From assembly GCA_031421635.1 (NCBI GenBank), contig JANOPA010000037.1, forward strand, positions 13,087 through 77,086: 64,000 nt of DNA, in the 5' to 3' direction. Origin of the DNA: JAPOKJ01 sp031421635. GTDB taxonomy: Bacteria > Pseudomonadota > Gammaproteobacteria > Burkholderiales > Burkholderiaceae_E. Numbering within the stretch: the first letter of the stretch is position 1; each line of letters begins with the position of its first letter. Of the stretch, positions 1 to 8,012 are shown in pieces. The position numbers were made by a program, and so were the translations under genes. Below the pieces are notes generated by a model, which saw only the letters and a list, made by a program, of their open reading frames with translations, made no database searches and had not been told where the DNA came from.

Positions 1-1466
1 TTGATTCCGATGCCATTAGCAAGGCGCGTACTGGTTTCTACCCACGGTAGTATCCGCCCCCAGGTCCGTCCCGAGCTAATTCAGCGCTATTTTGTGCAAG
101 AAACCGCCGGTTACAGGCTTAAAAAAGAAGTCCGCGAAATGGTGATCTTCGCTAAGCACAATATCATCACTGATGCACCTTTTACGAAGCTCGATATTTT
201 ATGCTGCCGCAACCTCTTAATCTATTTTCGCGCTGAACTTCAGAAAAAACTGATTCCCTTGTTCCACTTCGCGCTCAATCTCGATGGCTTATTGTTGCTT
301 GGTAAAGCGAACTCCGTGGGGCTTTTTGCAGAGCTGTTCACTCCTCTCGAAAATAAAAATATTCTTTTCCGTCGTCTTGAACGACAGTTTCAAGGCCCCT
401 CAGTGGACTTCCCGAGTAGAACCCGATGGGTTGGACGCTCGGAGGTGAATCAGTGACATTTATGCCTGCCGAAAATATTGGCCGACTGACTGATCAAATG
501 ATTCAGCAGAACTTTAGCCCCGCGGCGCTTTTGGTCAACGGCGAAGGCGATATTCTTTATTCGAGTGGCCGGACTGGCCGATACCTTGAGCCCGCCGCTG
601 GCAAAGTCAACGTTAACCTCTACGCCATGTCACGACCTGGGTTGCGCGAGGCGATCATTGGAGTCGTGCAAAGGGCGCTCCAGGAATGAGTTCCGATACG
701 CCTGAATGGCCTGCAAGTGGACACCAATGGCGGCATCCAAATCGTCGATGTTTTGGTGCAAGCCATCGATACGCCTGGGTCGCTCCGAGGCAAGGTACTC
801 GTGGTTTTCAAGGACGTTGCAGTCACTGAGATCAAGTCAAGATCGCGCGCGGCAAAAGGGTCTGAGCAATTGAATGTGCTTACGCTCGACCTGCGAGAGG
901 CTCGTGAGTCGCTTCGCAGCATGCACGTGGAAATGCAGTCTTCACTCGAAGAGCTGCAATCGAGCAATGAAGAGCTGCAGTCTACAAATGAAGAGCTGAC
1001 CTCGTCGAAAGAGGAAATGCAATCGCTCAATGAGGAGTTGCAAACGGTGAACGCCGAGCTTCAATCCAAGGTCGAAGACTTGACCGGACTGAAAAATGAC
1101 CTATCAAATTTGCTCAACAACACAGAAATAGCTGTAGTTTTTCTCGATGCGAAATTGGAATTGAGGCGCTATAGCGCTCACGCTACAGATTTGTTCAGAC
1201 TGATACCCAGCGACATTGGTCGACCGCTCTCTGATGTGGTTACAGATCTAGATTATCCGTTTCTTGGCGAAAATGCCAAGGAGGTGTTGCGAACCTTGAA
1301 GTTCCAGGAAATGCAGGTCGACACGTACGATGGGCGCTGGTATCGCGTGAGGGTGATGCCCTACCGAACGCAGGACCATAGTATCAGCGGAGTAGTGATT
1401 ACTTTTACAAACATAAGCGAGGTCAAGAAGTTGCAAAATGAATTAGAGAAGTGTTCCAAGAACTGA
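1..1466 (+). pseudogene. CheR-PAS (CheB/CheR fusion type) signalling protein, broken and cut by window edge
   Basis: This is the 3' part of a CheB-CheR-PAS fusion gene. The CheR methyltransferase region is readable at about 60-400, with the conserved segments PFTKLDILCCRNLLIYF and LFAPL-like LFTPLENK. It is followed by a PAS segment (about 430-830), a Glu/Gln-rich coiled coil with repeated EELQS units (about 890-1080) and a second PAS (about 1090-1440). The reading frame is damaged. A frame change near 45 joins the ARTGFYP part to the rest, another lies near 420-455, and an in-frame TGA at 687-689 interrupts an otherwise collinear PAS sequence. Intact relatives methylate chemoreceptor-like proteins and sense signals through PAS. 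With three lesions this copy is almost certainly dead, unless the lesions are sequencing errors. Confidence 0.8.
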
Positions 1467-1481
1467 TGGTATGTAGGAAGT

Positions 1482-2019
1482 TTGTACGATGACGAAAAAG
1501 CACTTCAAGCGCAGACACTTTGCGCCGACGCGCAGAAGCCCACAATACCCCGCGAAGGCAAGAAGCGCCAATCGGAGATGCCGACGCTTTGCGCTTGCTG
1601 CACGAATTGCAGGTGCATCAGATCGAGCTTGAGTTGCAAAACGACGCTTCTTCGAAGCAATCCGTTGACTTCGGAGAACTGATCAACGAGCGTCATTTTG
1701 GTAAGCATATTCTGGTCGTAGACGATCAGCCAATGCTTCTCGAAGTAACCACGAAATTGCTTGAGCAAGTCGGACTTCGGGTCAGCACCGCGGTGAATGG
1801 TGAGGAGGCGATTCGAATGGCTCGCGAGACGGAGTTTGCATTGATCATGATGGACGTGCAGATGCCCAAGATCGACGGCTTCGAGGCTACCCGGCAAATA
1901 CGTCGCATGCCAGGCGGGGAAAAGCTACCCATCATTGGTGTTTCAAGAAGTGCGTTTATCGAGGATGAACGCCGAAGCTTGGCGGCAGGGATGAGCGCGT
2001 ACGTTGCGAAGCCCTATAA
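1482..2019 (+). pseudogene. Hybrid sensor remnant: PAS-linker N-terminus fused to receiver domain
   Basis: The N-terminal motif HELQVHQIELELQN, typical of the start of PAS histidine kinases, is present at about 1598-1640. It is followed almost directly by a receiver (REC) domain with the phosphorylation region MDVQMPKIDGFEA, an acidic VDDQ pocket and the late Lys in AKPYK. The kinase core that should lie between them is missing, so an internal deletion is inferred. The first residues (DDEKALQAQ) are in a different frame from the linker, which gives a frameshift near 1555-1565. The gene ends abruptly at position 2019, where the Tn3-family inverted repeat begins, and the last codons of the open frame are transposon sequence. 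Non-functional remnant. Confidence 0.7.
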
Positions 2020-2057
2020 GGGGTCGTCCCAGAAAACGGAATTTAAAGTACGCTAAG
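2020..2057. repeat. Tn3-family left inverted repeat (IRL)
   Basis: A 38-bp terminal repeat starting GGGGTCGTCCCAG and ending ACGCTAAG. By hand count it matches the right repeat at 31 of 38 positions. The TAG stop codon of the MFS gene (2053-2055) lies inside it. Confidence 0.93.
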
Positions 2058-3255
2058 CCCTGGCTAACCGCATGATCGGCTGCCATGCCAAGCCGACGAG
2101 TGCGACCGCGCAGAATGCTGCTCCGGCATAGAATGTGAATGATGCTCCAAGTCGATCCCATAGCAGCCCGGCCAACACGCTCGCTACCAGCATCGCCAGC
2201 CCACTGACCAAGTTGAAGAATCCATACGCCGTACCGCGCAGGTCGGCTGGTGCGGTGTCGGCGATCATCGTCGCCAGCAAGCCCTGCGTCATGCCCATGT
2301 GGACGCCCCAGAGGGCGACCCCGGCCAGCACGACGCCCCAATGATCGTTGCTGGCCAACACCAGATCAGCCGCGATCAAAACGATCAGACCAAGTGCCAG
2401 CAGTGTTTTGTGGCTCATGCGGTCAGAGAGCTTGCCGAACGGGTACGCAGACAGGGCATAGACCAAATTCATCGCGACCATCACCAATGGCACCAAGGCA
2501 ACCGGCACGCCACCTTGCATGGCACGCAAAACCAGAAACGCTTCACTGAAGCGAGCCAGTGTGAACACAGCCCCAATACCCACTACCCACCAATACGAAC
2601 CACTCAGGCGTTTCAAGCTCTCCCGCTGGATCGGATTGCTGCGTTTGGCCGTTTGCTGGGGTTCTGGCTCGCGCAAACCAAAAACCAGCAGCGCGACCGC
2701 CATCAACCCTGGAATCACCGCTACCCAGAACACCGCCCGAAAATCATTGGCCCACAACAGCATTAAGCCGACCGCTAACAGTGGGCCAAGGAATGCTCCG
2801 ATCGTATCCAGTGACTGCCGCAGGCCGAATGCTGCACCGCGAATCTCCGCCGGTGCGATGTCGGCCACGAGCGCATCACGGGGCGCACCACGGATACCTT
2901 TACCTATCCGATCCAGAAATCGGGCTGTGAGCACGACGCCAATAACGGGCGCGATGGCAAACAGAGGCTTGGACAGTGCGCCCAAGGCATAGCCAAATAC
3001 AGCCAAGCCTTTGCGCTTACCCAGATAATCACTAAGCGCGCCAGAGAACACCTTGACGATCAGCGCGGTGGATTCGGCCAGTCCCTCGATCAGCCCCACC
3101 ATGAATACACTCGCGCCCAAGGTGCCAACCATGAACAGCGGCAGCAAACTGTGGATCATCTCGGAGGAAATATCCATCAGCATGCTGACGAAGCCGAGTA
3201 TCCATACGCCGGACGGAATTTGACTCAAGACGGAGCCATTGTTTTTTGTGGTCAT
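2053..3255 (-). CDS. MFS efflux transporter, transposon cargo
   Basis: A 400-residue major facilitator superfamily protein with about 12 hydrophobic segments. The inter-helix motif between TM2 and TM3 (GALSDYLGKRKGLAVFG) and the TM4-region segment RFLDRIGKGIRGAPRDALVAD are both visible. The family moves small molecules across the inner membrane using the proton gradient, and an exporter is the usual outcome for this subgroup. The substrate cannot be read from the sequence. The gene is the only non-core gene between the outer left repeat and the internal repeat-like copy, so it is the transposon's passenger. Its stop codon falls within IRL. A weak GGA Shine-Dalgarno sits about 10 bases before the ATG. 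No regulator gene accompanies it. Confidence 0.85.
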   Translation of the reverse strand: MTTKNNGSVLSQIPSGVWILGFVSMLMDISSEMIHSLLPLFMVGTLGASVFMVGLIEGLAESTALIVKVFSGALSDYLGKRKGLAVFGYALGALSKPLFAIAPVIGVVLTARFLDRIGKGIRGAPRDALVADIAPAEIRGAAFGLRQSLDTIGAFLGPLLAVGLMLLWANDFRAVFWVAVIPGLMAVALLVFGLREPEPQQTAKRSNPIQRESLKRLSGSYWWVVGIGAVFTLARFSEAFLVLRAMQGGVPVALVPLVMVAMNLVYALSAYPFGKLSDRMSHKTLLALGLIVLIAADLVLASNDHWGVVLAGVALWGVHMGMTQGLLATMIADTAPADLRGTAYGFFNLVSGLAMLVASVLAGLLWDRLGASFTFYAGAAFCAVALVGLAWQPIMRLARA

Positions 3256-3364
3256 TTTTGTTGTTCCGTTTCACTCTGAGTTTCGATAGCTTCCCTGCTA
3301 ACGTGCATCACGTGCCTCTTGTTTTTAAAACAAATCGGCATGCGTGCCGATGTGCACGAATCAA

Positions 3365-3958
3365 TCACGGGTCGTCGCAGAAAGCGAAATGTAAAGTACC
3401 TGAAACCTGTGCAGAGGCTGGCACCCATCGGTAGAGCGTCGGGATCGACACGCCGAGGTTTTTGGCGACGTCTCTAGGCGGAACGCCATTGGCTAGCAAC
3501 TTCCTGGCAGAGACAATCTTGCTTGCTGTCATTTTTGGTTTGCGCCCGCCCTTTCGTCCAAGCTCACGGGCGACAGCCAGCCCAGCTCGGGTGCGCTCGA
3601 CAATGAGATCGCGCTCCATTTCTGCAAGGCTAGCCATGACATGGAAGAAGAACCGACCCGATGGCGTGCCGGTGTCAATAGCGTCGGTCAAGCTCTTGAA
3701 CTGAACGGATTGTTTGTTCAGTGCGCCGACCAGATCGACCAGTTGCTTGACGCTGCGCCCCAAGCGATCCAGTTTCCAAACCACAAGCGTATCGCCTTCG
3801 CGCAGTATTTCCTGCGCCTTAGCTAGGCCGGGCCGGTCGGCGCGCGTTCCGCTCACCTTATCCTCAAAGACCTTCTTGCAACCCGCCTTAGTCAAGGCTT
3901 CGCGCTGCAACTCAAGGTTCTGATCTTGAGTCGAAACGCGCGCATAACCGATCAACAT
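3365..3958 (-). CDS. tnpR: Tn3-family resolvase TnpR (serine recombinase)
   Basis: A 197-residue small serine recombinase. The N-terminus MLIGYARVSTQDQN carries the nucleophilic Ser in RVST. The catalytic domain includes the VWKLDRLGRS motif, followed by the long E helix with EMERDLIVERTRAG. A C-terminal helix-turn-helix (VPPRDVAKNLGVSIPTLYRW) binds the res site. I chose the ATG at 3958 because it gives the canonical family start; a longer frame upstream overlaps hepT and has no homology. The final residues (about TLHFAFCDDP) are encoded by the internal inverted repeat. TnpR resolves the cointegrates made during replicative transposition. It lies 13 bases downstream of hepT and is probably co-transcribed with the toxin-antitoxin pair. 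Confidence 0.93.
   Translation of the reverse strand: MLIGYARVSTQDQNLELQREALTKAGCKKVFEDKVSGTRADRPGLAKAQEILREGDTLVVWKLDRLGRSVKQLVDLVGALNKQSVQFKSLTDAIDTGTPSGRFFFHVMASLAEMERDLIVERTRAGLAVARELGRKGGRKPKMTASKIVSARKLLANGVPPRDVAKNLGVSIPTLYRWVPASAQVSGTLHFAFCDDP
3368..3405. repeat. Internal third inverted-repeat copy (same orientation as IRL)
   Basis: The stretch beginning GGGTCGTCGCAGAAA matches IRL at 29 of 38 positions by hand count and has the same orientation. It overlaps the last codons of tnpR, whose TGA stop (3365-3367) lies just outside it. It marks the likely original left end of the tnpR-tnpA core, before the MFS segment was added. Confidence 0.75.
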
Positions 3959-3971
3959 GGCGGGCCATACG

Positions 3972-4358
3972 TCACGTTTTCGGCTCCTCATGGTTACCGT
4001 CTTTATCATCAGCATCGCGGCGAACGGCGGGTAGTTGCTTGAGCAATTCCGGCAGCCATTCTTGGGCCGTCTGCCACACCAACTCAAGATTGACGTCGAA
4101 GTATCCATGGGCCATGCGATTGCGCATACCGCGCATGTTGCGCCACGGTACATCGGGGTGCGACTGAGTGAAGGCAGCATAACCTTCCATCACTCTCGTG
4201 GCAGCCTCACCGATGATGATGAGGCTCATGATGACGGCCTGTTGGGTGCGTTTGTCCGAAAGAAAATCAGCCTTAGCCAGGCCATCCACAAAGCTACACA
4301 CGTCGGTCGCAGCCTGCTGTATGTGATCGATGTAATCAGGCAGCCGGTTCTCACTCAT
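3972..4358 (-). CDS. hepT: HepT-like HEPN-domain toxin (DUF86)
   Basis: A 128-residue all-helical HEPN protein. The RX4HXY motif is present as RNRMAHGY (R79, H84, Y86). In characterised HepT proteins this motif is the RNase active site, and the Tyr is AMPylated by the partner antitoxin. The start ATG overlaps the mntA stop codon in an ATGA arrangement, so the two are translationally coupled. The pair forms a HEPN/MNT (type VII) toxin-antitoxin module. It sits between tnpR and the res/tnpA region, a known integration spot for toxin-antitoxin passengers in Tn3 elements, where it may help keep the transposon in the host. Both key motifs are intact, so the module is probably active. Confidence 0.88.
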   Translation of the reverse strand: MSENRLPDYIDHIQQAATDVCSFVDGLAKADFLSDKRTQQAVIMSLIIIGEAATRVMEGYAAFTQSHPDVPWRNMRGMRNRMAHGYFDVNLELVWQTAQEWLPELLKQLPAVRRDADDKDGNHEEPKT

Positions 4359-4645
4359 ACCGGTTGCGCCTCCGCAAGCACCTTTGCTCGAAACTTTAGT
4401 GGCAGATCGCCGGGTGTCAGCAAATCGACGTGAACGCCGAGCAGCGTTGCCAGGTCGTCTTGCAGGCCCCCTAAGTCCAATAACGTGGCACCCGGCAACA
4501 CATCGACCAGGATGTCGAGGTCGCTGCCGTCTCGATCAGTGCCGTGCAGCACCGAACCGAAAACGCGCGGGTTGGCGGTGCGAAACCGATTCACCGCTTC
4601 GCGCACTGCACTTCGCTTGAGGTCGAGCGCAACGGACGGTCGCAT
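4355..4645 (-). CDS. mntA: MntA-like nucleotidyltransferase antitoxin
   Basis: A 96-residue minimal nucleotidyltransferase. The signature GSX10DXD is visible: G30-S31, then D42 and D44 in SDLDIL, with a later acidic residue in VDLLTP. In known HepT/MntA pairs this enzyme neutralises the toxin by transferring AMP to its Tyr. It is the first gene of a probable mntA-hepT-tnpR operon and starts 159 bases from tnpA, which is transcribed in the opposite direction. The shared intergenic region probably holds the promoters and res site, so resolvase binding could also regulate the toxin-antitoxin genes. That last point is inference. Confidence 0.88.
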   Translation of the reverse strand: MRPSVALDLKRSAVREAVNRFRTANPRVFGSVLHGTDRDGSDLDILVDVLPGATLLDLGGLQDDLATLLGVHVDLLTPGDLPLKFRAKVLAEAQPV

Positions 4646-4804
4646 GGGTATCCTTTCTTATCGAAACTCATTGCAATGGTAGGGGATCGAGAATAACACT
4701 TCAAGAACTATTTTCGAGAATCGTAAGGTCTTGATTCATTGTGCAGCATCTCTGACGAGGCTCCTCTTATCAAAACCCCTCGTTTTTAAGAAGTTGGAGA
4801 CTGC
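4646..4804. promoter_or_regulatory. Probable res / divergent promoter region of the transposon
   Basis: This 159-bp gap lies between the divergent mntA-hepT-tnpR and tnpA genes, where res normally sits in elements with this gene order. An imperfect dyad at 4687-4719 (TCGAGAATA facing TATTTTCGAGA) looks like one resolvase subsite. I could not define all three subsites by eye. Confidence 0.5.
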
Positions 4805-7776
4805 GTGCCTCGTCGTTCTATTCTTTCGATGACCGGGCGCGAAAACCTTTTGGCTATCCCTGCTGCTGGTGACGAATTGATCCGCCTGTACACCTTCAGC
4901 GACGCCGACTTGGCGCTCATTCGCAAGCATCGCGGCGCGCAGAATCGGTTGGGCTTTGCGGGTCAACTTTGTTTCAGGCGCTACCCCGGCATTTTGTTGG
5001 CCGCTGACGTCGCACCTTTCGATCCATTGTTGCGCATGGTGGCAAGCCAGGTCAACGGGGCGCGCGAATCTTGGGCTGACTGTGGGCATTGTGAGCAAAC
5101 TCGCCGCGAACATCTTGTCGAATTTCAAGCAGCTTACGGCTTACGTACGTTCTCGACACTTGGCCATTATCGCGATGAAGTGCGCAGCCTAGGCGAATTG
5201 GCCTGGCCAACCGATAAAGGTATCGTGCTTGTCCGAGCACTGGTTGAAGCCCTTCGTCGCGACGGCGTGTTGTTGCCTTCCATTGATGTGATTGAGCTCA
5301 TTTGCGCCGAGGCCATCACGCGCTCCAATAAACGCATTTACGTAGCGCTGTCTCAACCACTGACGCGAGTCCACCGTCAGCGATTGGACGATCTTCTCGG
5401 TCGTAGGGACGGTGGCAAGACAACCAAGTTGGCCTGGCTACGCTTATCTCCCAAGAAGCCAAATTCGCGCCATATGATGGAGCATATTGAACGTCTAAAA
5501 GCTTGGCAAGAACTGGAACTACCCGCAGGCATTGAACACTCAGTGCATCAAAATCGCCTTCTGAAAATTGCAGGGGAGGGCGGACAGATGAGGGCCTTCG
5601 ATTTGGCCAAGTTTGAGCCCCAGCGGCCCTACGCCACCTTGGTGGCTCAAGCCATTGAGGGTACGGCGACAGTCATTGATGAAATCATTGATCTGCACGA
5701 CCGTATTATCGGTAAGCTATTCAACGCGGCAAAGAATAAGCATCAGTAGCAGTTCTAGGCATCGGGCAAAGCCATCAATGACAAAGTGCGGCTTTACGGT
5801 CGAATCGGACAGGCGCTGATTGATGCAAAGAGAAGCGGTGGTGATCCGTTCGCTGCCATTGAGGCCGTGATGCCTAGGGACGATTTCGCTCAAAGCGTTT
5901 CTCAGGCTCAAGTGTTGGCTCAGCCTGAGAGTTTCGATTTCTTGCATCGGATCGGTGAAGGCTACGCCACCTTGCGCCGATACGCGCGCGAGTTTTTAAA
6001 CGTGCTCAAACTTCGCGCCGCTCCTGCGGCGAAGTACGTGTTGGACGCCATCGAAATGCTGCGTCAGATGAATACTGCCAATGCCAAACAGGTGCCGACC
6101 TATGCACCGACCAAATTCATCACGCCACGCTGGGCTCGCCTTGTGATGACCGACACAGGCATTGATCGGCGCTTTCACGAGCCGTGCGCTTTGTCGGAGC
6201 TGAAGAACAAACTTCGCTCAGGTGATGTCTGGGTTCAAGGTTCCCGACAGTTCAAGGACTTTAACGAGTACCTCGTACCGTCAGAGCAATTCACTGCTTT
6301 GCATCTGAGCAACGATTTAGGGCTGGCAATTCCAACCGATTGTGATCAGTACCTTCATGAGCGGCTAACGTTGCTAGAGACACAACTTGCCAAGGTCAAC
6401 CTGATGGCCTTGGCCAATGATTTGCCAGACGCCATCATCACCACGGCGACAGGACTAAAAATCACGCCGCTTGATGCGGCAGTCCCGGATGAATCGCAAG
6501 CCCTGATCGATCAATCAGCGGCGTTGCTGCCCCACGTCAAAATCACCGAGCTATTAATGGAGGTCGATGAATGGACCGGCTTCACTCGCCACTTCACGCA
6601 TCTGAAGACGGGTGACACCGCGAAGGACAAGATAATATTAATGACGACCATTCTGGGTGATGCAATCAATTTGGGTCTTAGCAAGATGGCTGAATCTAGC
6701 CCTGGTACCACCTACACCAAGTTGACATGGTTGCAGGCGTGGCATATTCGGGATGAGACCTACAGCGCCGCTTTGGCAAACTTGGTCAATGCGCAATTCC
6801 GCCAACCTTTTGCAGACCTTTCGGGCGACGGAACAACATCGTCGTCGGATGGTCAGAACTTCCGGGTTGGCAGCAAGGCTCATAGCATCGGCCACGTTAA
6901 TCCAAAATATGGTTCAGAGCCAGGGCGTACCTTTTACACCCATATGTCTGATCAGTACGCGCCGTTCAGCATCAAGGTGATCAATGTCGGAATTCACGAT
7001 TCAACCTATGTTCTCGACGGGCTTTTGTATCACGAGTCAGACTTGCGAATCGAGGAACACTACCCGACACGGCGGGCTTCACTGATCACGTCTTTGGATT
7101 GATGCATTTCCTAGGTTTCCGTTTCGCCCCACGTATTCGCGATCTCGGGGAGAACAAACTTTATGTACCCAAAGGTGATATCACCTATGAGGCATTGAAG
7201 CCCATGATCGGGGGCAATTTAAACATCAAGCAGGTGCGCGCCCACTGGGATGAAATTTTGCGCATGGTTACGTCAATTAAACAAGGCACAGTAACCGCCT
7301 CGCTGATGCTCAGAAAATTGGGGAGCTACCCTCGGCAAAACGGATTAGCCGTAGCACTTCGGGAGCTTGGCCGCATCGAGCGGACCTTATTCGTTTTGGA
7401 CTGGCTACAAAGTATCGAGCTGCGCCGCCGGGTGAACGCTGGTCTTAACAAGGGCGAAGCAAGGAATGCACTCGCCAGGGCCGTGCTCTTCAACCGTCTT
7501 GGCGACATTCGGGATCGTAGTTTCGAGCAACAGCGCTACCGCGCCAGTGGCCTGAACCTCGTTACTGCGGCCATTGTGCTTTGGAACACAGTCTATCTAG
7601 AGCGAGCCACCAACGCCTTACAGGACCACGGCCACAATTTCGATGAAAGCCACTTGCAATACCTATCGCCACTGGGTTGAGAGCATGTCAACCTGACCGG
7701 CGACTATCTCTGGAAGAGCAAAGCCAAGGTCGGCGCAGGGAAATTCAAACTGCTTCGACCGTTTTCTGGGGCTTAA
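4805..7776 (+). pseudogene. tnpA: Tn3-family transposase TnpA, inactivated
   Basis: The full-length transposase is recognisable from its GTG start (GGAG Shine-Dalgarno 7 bases upstream) to a TAA inside IRR, about 990 codons. It is interrupted four times. TAG at 5747-5749 and TAG at 5756-5758 each occupy a position where relatives have Gln (frame ...NKHQ-stop-QF-stop-ASGKAIN). A single-base deletion near 7065 shifts the frame within the catalytic DDE region, just after ESDLRIEEHY. TGA at 7678-7680 replaces a conserved Trp (LSPLG-stop-EHVNLTGDY). The three nonsense changes are all explained by C-to-T or G-to-A transitions. TnpA would cut and join the transposon ends; this copy cannot make a full-length product. 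Confidence 0.92.
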
Positions 7777-7809
7777 CGTGCTTTAAATTCCGTTTTCTAC
7801 AGGGACCCC
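7772..7809. repeat. Tn3-family right inverted repeat (IRR)
   Basis: A 38-bp terminal repeat, read on the plus strand from CTTAACGTGC to AGGGACCCC. It contains the tnpA TAA stop (7774-7776) and abuts the truncated SDR gene. Confidence 0.93.
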
Positions 7810-7988
7810 AAAACGGCCTGCCCCCCGTCGCGGGCAATATCGTCGGGAATCGCCTGCGCCTTTTCCGGTCCGCTGTGTTAATTGATTCCGACGACCGCAC
7901 CCGCCGTGGCGTAAGCGCGTGCCACGGCAGCGCCAATGCCCGAGTCGGCGCCCGTGACCAAGGCGGTTTGACCCCGCAATAGCTTCAT
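7810..7988 (-). pseudogene. SDR (glucose 1-dehydrogenase-like) N-terminal fragment truncated by Tn3 IRR
   Basis: From the ATG at 7988, with a good AAGGAG upstream, the sequence reads as a classic short-chain dehydrogenase start with the TGxxxGIG nucleotide-binding motif (VTGADSGIGAAVARAYA). An in-frame TAA follows VVGIN, where relatives have a Tyr, and homology then resumes (SGPEKAQAI). At 7810 the gene is cut off by the transposon end, and the remainder is not found on the other side of the element. It begins 25 bases after the MerA-like gene and was once the last gene of that operon. Confidence 0.8.
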
Positions 7989-8012
7989 TTTATGCTCCTT
8001 CATAGGTTGCAC

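Larger units (their letters stand above)
2020..7809. mobile_element. Tn3-family transposon (Tn21/Tn1721-like) with MFS cargo and HepT/MntA module
   Basis: The element is bounded by 38-bp inverted repeats that begin GGGGTC and end in TAAG on both sides. Between them lie, from left, an MFS transporter (-), an internal third repeat, tnpR (-), hepT (-), mntA (-), a likely res region and tnpA (+). The divergent tnpR/tnpA arrangement and the repeat sequence place it in the Tn3 family near the Tn21 group. The 5-bp flanks differ (tataa on the left, aaaac on the right), so no target duplication is seen. tnpA is a pseudogene, so autonomous movement is unlikely. The resolvase and toxin-antitoxin genes look intact. 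Confidence 0.93.

Noticed and set aside
620..1030. Minus-strand Ser/Cys-rich frame opposite the coiled coil
   Set aside because: It is the antisense of the repeated EELQS codons in the CheR-PAS remnant and has no family-like pattern or ribosome binding site.
5747..5758. UAG read as Gln (alternative code)
   Set aside because: The same gene also carries a UGA and a frameshift, and other genes here end normally at TAG, for example the MFS gene.
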